Assembly: GCA_964019425.1 (NCBI GenBank)
Contig: OZ025813.1
Coordinates: 1,031,498-1,095,497, forward strand
Source of the DNA: Flectonema sp. DT1601
Taxonomy: Eukaryota; Euglenozoa; Diplonemea; Diplonemida; Diplonemidae
Direction of reading: 5' to 3'
DNA length: 64,000 bases
The notes beneath the pieces were generated by a model. The model saw only the letters and a program-made list of their open reading frames with translations, did not search any database and was not told where the DNA came from. The position numbers were made by a program, and so were the translations under genes. Positions 35,305-45,079 of this stretch are shown here, in pieces (positions within the stretch are counted from its first letter, which is position 1; each line of letters begins with the position of its first letter).

Positions 35305-36633
35305 ATGGTGGTCAGCATCAATCCGACATCGCTGTGTCGTCGGAGACTCGAAGTCGCACTGGGAGGGTGGAGGGAGAATATTGAACTGGGGTCTATTGCT
35401 GATTATCTTGGTGAGGATATCTGGGTGGATAGAATTTGTCAGGTTAGAGGGTCTCAGTTTAGCACTCACTCATTAAGAGGTCAGGGTGGTGCTAAAGTAC
35501 CCACAACTGGAGAACAGGTTACTATCTCATGCAACATGTGGGCAGAAGGGCAGGGTTCGAACTTAACTCTGTCGTCAACTGGAGATGTGTCTTTATCAAA
35601 AGAAAACACTTTTTGGATGTTGCAGCCTCACTCTCTCGATCACGACGACTCAGATCCAGTGCCAACAGTAACCATCCACGCCTCAGTCGGTGGGCTTCAA
35701 CTTTGTATTGATAACAAGATGAATATAATTATTGCACCACCTGAATTGTTCCCTCAAATAAATTATCAATTTACTACCTTTGTGAATGAACACTCTTCGA
35801 GTAAATCTGAGGGACAAAAGTTTTTAATAATTCCAAAACTCTGCAAAGGATACGCTTTGAGGGGAAGTCTTTCAGGTGGACTGTCGTTTTATAGATTTCG
35901 ATCAGGTCGAACTCTTACGAAGTGGGTAGAAGGACTCAGCGGTGCGGTTGATGATTTCATGTGTCCAAACACCTGCGAGTGGACGATATCACCAAAACCG
36001 AGATCGTACCAAAACAGTTCCCAAATAAAGATTATCGAGCAGGCTACTCGTCACCACCAATTGGGATTAGATAATAACCATCACTTGTTCTCATTTAAAA
36101 ATTATGAATCAGGAAAACTTCTCTCACAAGCTGAGGCACAAATAAAAGTTGTTAAGAGATGTGTTGCTACCCCTCTCGAGTTGTTTTCTGCGAAATATAT
36201 TCAAGGCAGTTGGAATCTGACGTGTGCTGATCCATTAAAGAGTTCCTTAACACTCGTAATCATGAGAGCTAAGAAAAAAGGGAAAAGTGATTCGATGTAC
36301 GTACTTCGAAACAACTCACTTCAGTACCTCAACTGTTCTTGTGGAACACTCTCTTACTCAGATTATCCCACAGAAGAAGCACTCTGGACTATAAATCCAT
36401 ATTTCCACGAGTCACTCTCTCAACTCTCTCGCAAGCTCCGTCAGCATGTTGGACTATTTCCGTCTAAGGGGAATTCAAAATCCCTTTTGGCAATCGCACG
36501 TTCAGGTTCCCTATCTCGAATGGAGTTGCGTAAGAATGCCTCTGCTGCCGCACAGGCAGCTGCATTAAATGACGAAGAAATAATAAAAGTTCTAAAACAC
36601 AGAGTAAAGAAGTTTAAAAATGTTCCCTCCTGA
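35305..36633 (+). CDS. Unrecognised 442-aa protein with three W-x-[IL]-x-P repeats
   Basis: Starts at gaagATGgtgg 282 bp after the sensor gene. There is no signal peptide or membrane helix. Three similar sites, FWMLQP (about 104), EWTISP (about 225) and LWTINP (about 361), sit about 121 and 136 residues apart. Each follows a segment of short predicted strands with Leu-Ser or Leu-Gly turns (LTLSSTGDVSLS, GYALRGSLSGGLSFY, SMYVLRNNSLQYL). This spacing suggests three beta-trefoil-like domains of the fascin or MIR type, but that is inference from pattern only. The C-terminus is basic and Ala-rich (ASAAAQAAALN, HRVKKFKN). The stop is immediately followed by GAGGTAAGG, a good donor-like string, so an alternative 3' exon is possible. 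Confidence 0.72.
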   Translation: MVVSINPTSLCRRRLEVALGGWRENIELGSIADYLGEDIWVDRICQVRGSQFSTHSLRGQGGAKVPTTGEQVTISCNMWAEGQGSNLTLSSTGDVSLSKENTFWMLQPHSLDHDDSDPVPTVTIHASVGGLQLCIDNKMNIIIAPPELFPQINYQFTTFVNEHSSSKSEGQKFLIIPKLCKGYALRGSLSGGLSFYRFRSGRTLTKWVEGLSGAVDDFMCPNTCEWTISPKPRSYQNSSQIKIIEQATRHHQLGLDNNHHLFSFKNYESGKLLSQAEAQIKVVKRCVATPLELFSAKYIQGSWNLTCADPLKSSLTLVIMRAKKKGKSDSMYVLRNNSLQYLNCSCGTLSYSDYPTEEALWTINPYFHESLSQLSRKLRQHVGLFPSKGNSKSLLAIARSGSLSRMELRKNASAAAQAAALNDEEIIKVLKHRVKKFKNVPS

Positions 36634-37126
36634 GGTAAGGAATATCATTATAACCAAATAGTAGTAATTGTGACCGCGGCTATCGTTGTTATGAAAATCT
36701 CTCGTCCTGAAAGTCAAGGAATTGGAGTTTACTTCTCAGAATTGAAATCAACTTTCTGACAACTTGTCGGAAAAGTTTTTATTCGATTTAAATAAATAGT
36801 TTTTTTTTATTCTTTCTAAAAAAGTAATTCAGTTCCCTCTTTCTTAGTAAAACAGTTTCCTCTTTTTCTTATTGTCACCCGCATGGCTCGGAAAAATTGT
36901 GAGCCTGAGAATGGTACTTACGTGCCGTCCGTGGGTGAAATAGGTTTTCTCGCAGCCATCATGAGAGTTAATTTATATGTTAGTTTAATTATTCATACAG
37001 CCATATGATTGCGTACTGTAGTATTTAACTTATGCCTTATGACACCTGGTCAGCCTGTAAGGAGTGAGTCGAGCTAAGGCAATCACATTATCTATAAACA
37101 GCTTTAACCCACTACACTACCACAAG
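36634..37126. other. Intergenic spacer with a possible folded RNA
   Basis: Contains the 36876-36937 three-way-junction candidate described separately. The rest is AT-rich. The 5' UTR of the next gene probably lies in the final 60 bases (cactaccacaagATG). Confidence 0.5.
36876..36937 (+). ncRNA. Candidate small RNA with three-way-junction fold
   Basis: CACCCGC (36876-36882) pairs with GTGGGTG (36931-36937), seven pairs with one G-U. Inside are two hairpins: GGCTC (36885-36889) with GAGCC (36901-36905), and GGTAC (36913-36917) with GTGCC (36922-36926) over a 4-nt loop. The closing stem and first arm recall a tRNA, but at 62 nt there is no T-arm or anticodon arm. It lacks the hammerhead ribozyme core. 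Could be a regulatory fold in the 5' region of the next gene, or chance. Confidence 0.22.
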
Positions 37127-38190
37127 ATGGCCTCTACTGGCAGCTTATGCAGCAGCGGCAGCAGTGTTGATAGTCATAGTGAACGGAGGCTTCGTACCCT
37201 CCTACAAACTGTATGTTCTTATTTATTTGGGTATTCGGAGGAGAAAATTCTAATTGAGTCTTCTCAGTGAATGAAATATAAAAACAGGTCGGAGGAGTTC
37301 CTGATGACGTAGCCGTCGGTATTGAAAGAGCAGTTCAAAGTGTTATGACTGATACGGTTCTTCTAAGCAGAGTTCAAATACACGCAGAACACGTATCTGA
37401 GGAAGTACAACGGGCAACTGAAAACGAACGTCTCAGCGAGAATCCATTCAACGCGATTAACAGAAGAGTTGGTTCTCACAGAGGAGCACCAATTGGTCCA
37501 GCTCCAGCAGTTCCACCAAGAGATAGATCTTCGAGTATGACTAGTACTGGATCAGATGCTACCTCAGATGATTTCATAAGATATAAAATGGAAGGCGGTT
37601 GGCCAGTTGAGGAAGCGGGAACCCCTTCCCAGGGTGATGAGAGTGTCGAGTGTGATCAAATACTGGCGCTTGAGGAGTTTTTAGATTCGGCTTTAGGAAC
37701 TCCAAAAGCAGACTCTGATAGCAGCCCGGAACCAACTGCGCACTTAAGAGTTCCCCTTGGTGATGGTCAGCAAATTACTTTCGATTTGGGGCCTATTCAA
37801 GAGAGTGCCGTACTCACCAAAACAGACAGCGTTTGGGATCATGTTCGCTCTATTTGCAGCCGTTTGTATGCTTCTCTTCTTTCTCTATTCGACCTCGAAG
37901 GATCTGACAACGAGCCAAACCCTAAAAAGTTTTATCGTTCAACTGTAGTCCTCGCAGTGTTTCTTCTCGTTGGCTTTGGTGCTGCGCGGGCACTCGGCCC
38001 GATGGGCCGAAGATTTCTTGTTGCAGTTATTCAATTCGTTGGATCCCTTTCGAAATCACTCGCCAGGTAAGTAGCTACCAGTTGGGATAGAAAAGATATT
38101 TCTAATCCAACAGTAAGAAGTAGTATTCTTCTATTGAGGTCAATAGCTGTGAATTTCTTTAGTTCTACCGAAGATAAATCGCTTATTTGA
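37127..38190 (+). CDS. Unrecognised Ser/Pro-rich protein with C-terminal membrane region (two or three exons)
   Basis: Exon 1 is 37127-37210 and exon 2 starts at 37288. The 77-bp intron (GTATGT...ACAG, phase 0) joins LRTLLQT to VGGVPDD in frame. The upstream open frame begins at a GTG, so the ATG at 37127 is used. Exon 2 either stops at 38070 (288 aa) or splices at a strong donor (CCAG/GTAAGT, 38067) to an acceptor at 38161-38162 and stops at 38190 (296 aa). I prefer the latter. The N-terminal 200 residues are Ser/Glu-rich and probably disordered. A hydrophobic region near the end (STVVLAVFLLVGFGAA, then FLVAVIQFVGSL) suggests a tail-anchored or hairpin membrane protein facing the cytosol. 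No family is recognised. Confidence 0.7.
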
Positions 38191-39340
38191 ATATGGAAAG
38201 CTGCTAATTACTCATCGCTGAAATCTTTCGCTGTTGAGAAAACAGTCGTCTGCTTTCGTTGCATTGAAATCTTGTTCGCGTTCCTCGAAGTGACGAGTTT
38301 GCCGTCTCCATTCGCTTAGAGGTTGCGGTACTCCAACCATGTGAAGCCATTGAATAAATACAAGAGAGAGTTGTGTGTTGATCTTAGAGCTGATCTCGTC
38401 AGAATCTTTTTGTTGTATTCTGCGGGTGGCATTACAAAATACCACCCACACACTTCTCTCGCTTTTTCTCATTCACGGACCAGCGTTGGATCCAAGCACA
38501 TTGCTGTCGGGTGTTTGTTTCTCACTTCATGTTATATTTTGTGTTCTTTAAGTTTTGAGTGACTTCTCTTTTCTTAATCTATTGCGGTGGTTCGCGTAGT
38601 TCTTTCCAATTTTTGTTGGTCGTTGGTGTGCTCGAAGCAGCTTCCTTGGAAAGGTTTGCATCTCAAGTCAGTTTTTGCAACTTGAGAGATGTCACCAATG
38701 CCGTTCCGATGGTAAAGAAGTTTCTTTTTTAACAGAGCGTCTAACAACTTCCAACAGTCACTTTTTATCATTTCTAGACCCTCCTGGAGATGGTTACTTG
38801 GGAATCGGGAAGTCTGGTACATTTCCAGTACCAAAGGCTTGTTGGTTCTCTCAAGTGGATTCCGTTTGCTCGCTGACGGCTAAGAAGTTCTCCTGTACTT
38901 TCGCACAGGAAGAATGTTAAAACGATGCAAAAAAAAAATTGTATTTTTATTTTTATTTTTAAAAAATTTACTTTTCTGGCTTTAGCTGGAAAGATTTTTA
39001 CCCTAATTTATTTACCCTTTTTTTGTTCCCTCTCCCGTTACATTTTATAATGCTTCCCTCCCATTGATGTTGGTAAGCAAACATTACTAAGAACACGTTG
39101 AATAGCGGCGGTGTATTTCTTCTCAAAGTACTTCGAGTTGGAAATCACAATTCTGTTCGACTTCCTTGTAGTGTTGGAATGAATGTTGTATAAAACATGT
39201 GTTTAGTTATGACTTTATAGTTTTGAATTACTTTTCTCATTGTAACCATGAACTTGTCTGATTAGAAGAAGAGTTTTTTTTTTTTTTTTTTTTGTTGTTG
39301 CGATAATATCCACTCCCTTCTGTTCGATAGTATTTTTAGT

Positions 39341-39373
<33 letters not shown>

Positions 39374-39504
39374 GTTCTTCCTTCCCAAAACTTTATAGAT
39401 TCTAATAAAAAGTGTACCTTGCCTTAAACTGTCTTCTTCTTATTATTCGTCAATTGTTTGGGAACCGCTTCCTCGGGGTCTTAGCAATTTCTCTCCTTTA
39501 ATAC

Positions 39505-39536
<32 letters not shown>

Positions 39537-39723
39537 CTCCACCCTCCTTCCCTTTCTTTTGATTTTTTTTTTTTTGTTCAAAAAAGTATCCCTCGTATAT
39601 GATGTTATAGCTTGGCAAAATATTCTTTTGAGTTTGACGACCTGAAGCTCTGGTCGGTTCTTTCTCTGGTGACAAATAGAAAGTATTAATTAAGTTATGG
39701 AACCACAAGACGGGTTCAGTTTC

Positions 39724-39762
<39 letters not shown>

Positions 39763-41094
39763 TAGACATACAGTGGCTTTCGGTAATAGTTTTGTTGCCT
39801 CAGATTATTTGATCAAAAAAGAAAGTCTTAGAATGATTTAACAAAACGTAGCACGACATGCTGAGATCGTTATTCCTGACCTGTGTTGGAAATGTATGGA
39901 GAAAACGTTATTCATCAGTCATCAGGCTCGGCTCTTTATTCACGAAATCTTATAAAACCTTTATCCGATGGCGGGGGGTAGTTTCGGAATCCTGTTCTTT
40001 CGGCACTGAGATGCCTACTTTTTTTCTTTCCATATTTTTCTTGTCCGTTAGAGTCGAGGAAAAGTTGTGCAGTGACTGTACTTCTGTTCAGCAGTAGCTG
40101 AACGAGTTGTTAAGTCACATGCCTGTTCCATATTTAATAAACAACAACAACTATTTAGTATATCTTAAGTGAGAATCTATAGTACACCCTGTCCCTCTGT
40201 GGTGTGTGTTGTGACTGTAGTACTTTACTGCACATTTAGTTGGATTTTTTAGCCCGAGCGCTGTTTCATTCAATTACTGTTTTATATACCAATCGACGAA
40301 TAACTTCTGAGAATGTGTTGACCACTGGCTGGTGGGTTTTCTCTAATCACAATTTCTTGATGAACGAATTCATTGCTGCTTGCAAGCTGTAATGAATTGG
40401 TATCAAGAAGATGTTCGTACTGACTCTCCAAAATGCCTTCCTTTCCAAAACAAGTTTGGCAGTGGAGGCGATTCACAACATTCTCGTGTTTCATAAGAAA
40501 ACTGATCTCCAGTGAGTATCTTTATTTAGATTATCTGATTCACTTTTCACTTCCCTTCACTAACTGTTCCATATGTATTGAAAAGGTCACTGCTCACCAA
40601 TGCAAACCTCAATAATCAACTCATGGCTGTATCAGCCAGTAGTTCCTGCGGGCTATCGGTGCTGGACAGGAACAGCAAACACTTCTTACCATTTTAGACT
40701 CTATGAAGTTATGCCTCACTCCTTTATCTGAAGGCTGTCAACACTGATCACTTACCACCCGAGGAAAGTAATGACAACAACAACAACAATAATAACAACA
40801 ATAACAACAACACGTATAAGTAAGTAAGTTAATTCGCTACCTGTTACATATGACTCCTCTCCCACCTGCACATTTGTCCAGCACTGGCTGCACTTAAGTC
40901 TTTTCGTTTGAGAAAGTTGCGCTCTCTGATAGCCGTAATATTAAAATTAATTCATTTTCAGAACCCTACTTTAAATAATTTTGAGAGATTGCAGTTTTTT
41001 TTTTTAATTTAACTTAAACGCAAAAATTAAATATTATGAGAGAGATACTTTTTTCTTTTTCGTTCAGTTTATATTTTTAATTACAACACACACA
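38191..41094. other. 2.9-kb intergenic region rich in poly-T tracts
   Basis: T runs of about 18-30 bases near 39274-39292, 39342-39372, 39506-39533 and 39726-39752. A CAA/AATAAC microsatellite lies at about 40769-40811. Open frames at 38323-38920, 39858-40097 and 40433-40615 are short, lack motifs, and mostly begin at non-ATG codons, so no gene is called. The last 30 bases (aattacaacacacacaATG) look like the 5' UTR of the next gene. Confidence 0.55.
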
Positions 41095-42903
41095 ATGGAG
41101 ATTACAGTTCGTTTTCCTGCAACTGATGAGATATTAATGTTCGAAGTTGGATGCGATGATCTTACAAAGACATTGAAAGATAAGATAGTAGAAGAACGAG
41201 GATTGGTATCAACGAAGTGTATCACTTTACTCTTTGAAGGATGCGAACTCCACGATGAGAAAACTGTTTTATCGTACGGGATTGTACACGACAGCGAGCT
41301 TACAGCCGACTTCTCGAAAGTGGGAATGGCGGAAACAAAATTAAAGAACCTCGGAATTGAACCGACAGTCAGAAGTTTTATCTGCCGCATAAAAAACAAG
41401 AAAACATTCTCAACTGTTCCTGCATTGATATTTGCGATACCAGATTTAAATGTGTGCGACGATCTCAAATATCCAATTACTGAATCAGTAAAAAGAGGAG
41501 CTTTCTGGATAACAAAACTTCTGGTTGATGAAGGTGTTGAAGTAAATATGCCACCAAACAGAGTATTGCAACCACTGTATTCTGCTGCATTACAAAGTAG
41601 ATATGTTAAATTAACTAAACTTCTACTTGATGCTGGAGCTGACCCAAATGGATTATCAGTTGGTTACCTGACTCCGTTAATGGCGGGTTGTTCAGCTAAA
41701 TATAATCTTAAGACTGTTGAACTCTTAATACAAAGTGGGGCTACTGCAGATGCAGTTAGCAGTGATGGTCAAACTGCGCTCATGAAGGCGATTCGGTGTT
41801 CTGAAGATAACGCGAAGTATCTTATTGAAAATGTTCAGAATTTAAAAGTCAATAATATCAACACCGTTGGTCAGTCAGCATTGTCATTGGCAATTGCCGG
41901 GAAGTTGAATGAACTCGTCAGAAGCCTTCTCGAAATAGGAGCAGATCCAAACATTGATACAATAGCAAAACACAAACCGCTTGTTGAAGCAATTCGCGCT
42001 AGGAATTTGGAAACAATTAAATTGCTGTTGGACAGCGGGGCAGAATTAATATGCAACAAGAGTAACGCTATTTGTACAGCTTGTGAATACCACTGCACAG
42101 ATGCTCTCGAACTGATACTTAACCGATTAAAAGAACAATCGATACCTCTCGATAATTACATTAACAGCCGTGACCCTGAAACACAGTTCACTCCTCTCAT
42201 GCAGGCAGCAAAGTCAGTCTACCGAATAGGAGAAAATGAAACCAGCAGATCGCTGTTCATATTGTTACTACAGAACGGAGCTGACCCAAATGCTGTGATG
42301 CATGTGAGGGGATACGAAGGAAGTACTGCTCTTCATATTATTTGTTCAAACCACAGCAATGATGAGAGCATCATAGAAGTACTGTTAGAACATGGAGCTG
42401 TTTTTGATATAAAGAACGCCCAAGATAGAACCCCACTTGAAGCGAGTGCAATGCGTTATTCAGCGTCGAAAGTATTGGCAAAACTGACGACCGACAAAAG
42501 AGAACTCTCGAGTTGTTTACAAGTAAATGAAGGAAGAGATTCTGTATTCTCATCCTTACTTATGGAGCTGGGCGCAGATCCAAATTTCTTACCATACAGA
42601 GGCCGTGGTATTCGAAGAAGGAGGCCCTTCACTGTCAATAGTGCTCGAAGTAGTACACTATTCGCGCAAGCGTTGGATTGTGGAGGTGACATCAACGCGA
42701 CAGGTGAGGATGGTGTCACTCCATTGATGGTTGCGTGCTCGTCCGGATGTGTCACAAATGTTAAAATACTTCTTGAAAAGGGTGCACATCGGAATCTGAT
42801 GGACCAAAGTGGGCGCACTGCCGCAAACTATGCATCGAAGAGGGCCATCGCTGAGTTAATGAACGTCGAGTATCGGGAGGGTAGATGTTACTATACTTTA
42901 TAA
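41095..42903 (+). CDS. UBL-ankyrin repeat protein (602 aa)
   Basis: ATG in context cacacaATGg. Residues 1-80 fit a ubiquitin-like domain (MEITVRFPATDEILMFEVG, then ITLLFEGCELHDEKTVLSYGI, matching the K/LxFxGxxLxDxxTLxxYGI pattern). From about residue 150 come about ten ankyrin repeats with typical TPLMxAA, VxLLLxxGADPN motifs (for example KLLLDAGADPN, SLLEIGADPN, LLLQNGADPN, VLLEHGAVFD, ILLEKGAHRN). Ankyrin arrays bind proteins, and the UBL may dock on proteasome or ligase components. The next gene on the same strand is a divergent paralogue of the same architecture, implying tandem duplication. No membrane segment and no intron. Confidence 0.88.
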   Translation: MEITVRFPATDEILMFEVGCDDLTKTLKDKIVEERGLVSTKCITLLFEGCELHDEKTVLSYGIVHDSELTADFSKVGMAETKLKNLGIEPTVRSFICRIKNKKTFSTVPALIFAIPDLNVCDDLKYPITESVKRGAFWITKLLVDEGVEVNMPPNRVLQPLYSAALQSRYVKLTKLLLDAGADPNGLSVGYLTPLMAGCSAKYNLKTVELLIQSGATADAVSSDGQTALMKAIRCSEDNAKYLIENVQNLKVNNINTVGQSALSLAIAGKLNELVRSLLEIGADPNIDTIAKHKPLVEAIRARNLETIKLLLDSGAELICNKSNAICTACEYHCTDALELILNRLKEQSIPLDNYINSRDPETQFTPLMQAAKSVYRIGENETSRSLFILLLQNGADPNAVMHVRGYEGSTALHIICSNHSNDESIIEVLLEHGAVFDIKNAQDRTPLEASAMRYSASKVLAKLTTDKRELSSCLQVNEGRDSVFSSLLMELGADPNFLPYRGRGIRRRRPFTVNSARSSTLFAQALDCGGDINATGEDGVTPLMVACSSGCVTNVKILLEKGAHRNLMDQSGRTAANYASKRAIAELMNVEYREGRCYYTL

Positions 42904-43043
42904 GTTTTCTTCGCAATGATGGAAATCTTGCTCTTTCGCTTTCTAGCCAGGCGAAGCTTTATTTTTAAATTGTTCCCGATGGCAGCATGTCTTCACTAGT
43001 TACTTTTGCTGAATTCCACAGTTCCAGTTTTAGAACAACAAGA

Positions 43044-44393
43044 ATGATGCAGATATACCTTCGAAGCGAGTGTGGGAGGATTGAAGCTGTCGAAGTTGGG
43101 TACGACGCTACAGTTGGTGACATCAGGCAACTAGCAGGAGCAGTGTCTGGTAAAGTTTCTCGGTTTTTGGAGTTGGTTGGGGAAGATGGAGCAACATGGA
43201 CTCAGTTTTGCAATGAAACACCTCTCAGTGACACCGGAATCGGTGGAGAAGAAGTAATTAACATAATCGAAAATGAATCAGCGAAAGCCAAAGAAGCTGC
43301 GATGAAGAAATTTAAGAAGTTCTTAGACAGTCGAACTCACTCAGAAATCTTCCGACTCGCTATCGTTGAGGAGGATATCGAATTACTCTACGCCGTTGCG
43401 GATGTGTTTGATACGAAGAAGTTACCCTACGATGCTGTCTCTCTTTGTGTACATCACTCAACACTTCTCCCAGTCATGAATGATATCGGACTTTCATTTA
43501 ACTGTCCAGGAGATCCGTTTAAAGGAACTCCATTAATGATTGCTGCGAGTGAGGATCTGGTGGATGTCATTTCTCAACTAATTCGATTCGGTGCAGATGT
43601 CAATTTCTCAGACAGATTCAAAAGAACTGCGACAACGACAGCGGTCACCCTGGGAAAGGTTGCTGCATTGGAAGTCCTTGCCAGTCACGGGGCCAAGTTA
43701 CAGTTTGAGTCGTTTTTTGGGAATCCGCTTTTTATCGCTGCGGCAGCACATCACCTCCACATCATCAGAAAACTACACGAGCTGGGAGTTCCAATTGACC
43801 ACAGGGATAATCTCGGAAGGACTGCACTTCACAGATTACTTGAAGCTGGAGATGTAAGTTGTTGGGGTAGCGCACTTACTCTTATTGAGTTGGGTGCTTC
43901 AACTTCGACAGTTAATTCTCTTCAAAGAACTCCTTTAATGAAGTTAGCAGCAGATGGTAACGTTTCTATGATTCGCCTTCTCGCACCGTTAGTCGATGTT
44001 AACTTTCAGTCAGTTTTTGGATCTGCTCTTCAGTCTGCCATCCATCGCTGCACTCACAATCGTATGGACACAGTTCGATGTCTCTTATCACACGGTGCTG
44101 ATATAAATACTACTGATATGTACTGTACTCCACTAGTTCACTACTCAGATGACCCCGTCTTAACAAATTATTTACTTTCACAGGGCGCATCATTTCGCCC
44201 TCGCAGAGTTGAACTCTTCCCGTTTGTGGTGTTGGCTTTCATTTTATTTGAGGTGTTTTTCGTTTCATTCTTTGGTAAGTATGCTGCGGTGATGAGATCA
44301 GCGCTGATAATAATCTTATTATCAGCTATCAATCCGGTATTGAGATTCTCTCGTAAAGTGTATCGCAACTGGAGAAGAGTTCAAACAATGTAG
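43044..44393 (+). CDS. UBL-ankyrin protein with C-terminal membrane hairpin (449 aa)
   Basis: The frame is open from an ATG at 42987, but the ATG at 43044 is preferred. It places the ubiquitin-like strand (MMQIYLRSECGRIEAVEVG) at the N-terminus, as in the neighbouring paralogue. UBL covers residues 1-80. Ankyrin repeats cover about 150-395 (GTPLMIAASEDLVDVISQLI, RTALHRLLEAGD, TPLMKLAADGN, CLLSHGADINTTD). Unlike the paralogue it ends with two hydrophobic helices (FVVLAFILFEVFFVSF and SALIIILLSAINP), so it is probably anchored in a membrane with the UBL and ankyrins in the cytosol. It lies 140 bp after the first paralogue. AATAAA at about 44462 could be its polyadenylation signal. Confidence 0.85.
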   Translation: MMQIYLRSECGRIEAVEVGYDATVGDIRQLAGAVSGKVSRFLELVGEDGATWTQFCNETPLSDTGIGGEEVINIIENESAKAKEAAMKKFKKFLDSRTHSEIFRLAIVEEDIELLYAVADVFDTKKLPYDAVSLCVHHSTLLPVMNDIGLSFNCPGDPFKGTPLMIAASEDLVDVISQLIRFGADVNFSDRFKRTATTTAVTLGKVAALEVLASHGAKLQFESFFGNPLFIAAAAHHLHIIRKLHELGVPIDHRDNLGRTALHRLLEAGDVSCWGSALTLIELGASTSTVNSLQRTPLMKLAADGNVSMIRLLAPLVDVNFQSVFGSALQSAIHRCTHNRMDTVRCLLSHGADINTTDMYCTPLVHYSDDPVLTNYLLSQGASFRPRRVELFPFVVLAFILFEVFFVSFFGKYAAVMRSALIIILLSAINPVLRFSRKVYRNWRRVQTM

Positions 44394-45079
44394 TTGGCCA
44401 GCATCGATTACTTTCCAACACAATCGAGTGCTGTGCATCTTGAGTCGGTTGGTGAATCTGAAATAAAGATTTGCTTTACTTTATTGTAAAGTTGTATTAT
44501 CTGCCGATGTTTGGGGGCTTCTTTTTTATTTCGGACTGCTGCGGTCAACTATTCCCGTTGGTCTTTTATTCACATTTACAACGCGTTTCGTGTATTTTGT
44601 TTTCTTTTAATTTTGTTCTCTTTTTCGTGAAAAGGAGGTGAATTCTTTCCTTCTGTGTGCGTATTCCAGTTACGCTGTTTTTTATATCTGACTTGAGTAC
44701 AGGTGACCGTAACAATCATTTCTCATCAGCATTGGAGTCCACTGTCCCATTTTATATTACTGCACTGAATATGACACACATGGTGACTTGGTGACCAGTT
44801 CGAAGAAAATGTTCGCAGTGTAATCTTTTTGTTTGACAAGGTTGTGGATTCCAGAAGATTGAGTGAATTCCTTCTTTCCTTTTCCACATCCAGCAATGGG
44901 ATTCCGTTGGTGACTTGTTGCGTCTCAAGAAGTTTCATCACGCGCTGCTTCTCTTCTTTCAATGGGGATGAGACAGCTGTGAGTGAATCTCAGTTATGTC
45001 CCCTCCCCATATTTAATCATAGTATCAAGTTACCCCAGACGTGATATCTCTTATTCTAAAACAGATCAAATGTAGTTCA
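44394..45079. other. Intergenic spacer
   Basis: 686 bp. Contains AATAAA near 44462. Around 45013-45038 there is a fragment (TTTAATCATAGTATCAAGTTACCCC) related to the end of the 122-bp repeats at 10.7 and 11.2 kb. CTAAAACAG just before 45065 resembles a splice acceptor ahead of the next start codon. Confidence 0.5.

Noticed and set aside
36876-36937. Hammerhead ribozyme reading of the three-way junction
   Set aside because: The conserved CTGATGA and GAAA core strings are absent.
38323-40615. Small open frames at 38323-38562, 38675-38920, 39858-40097 and 40433-40615
   Set aside because: Short, mostly non-ATG starts, no motifs, no consistent splice partners.
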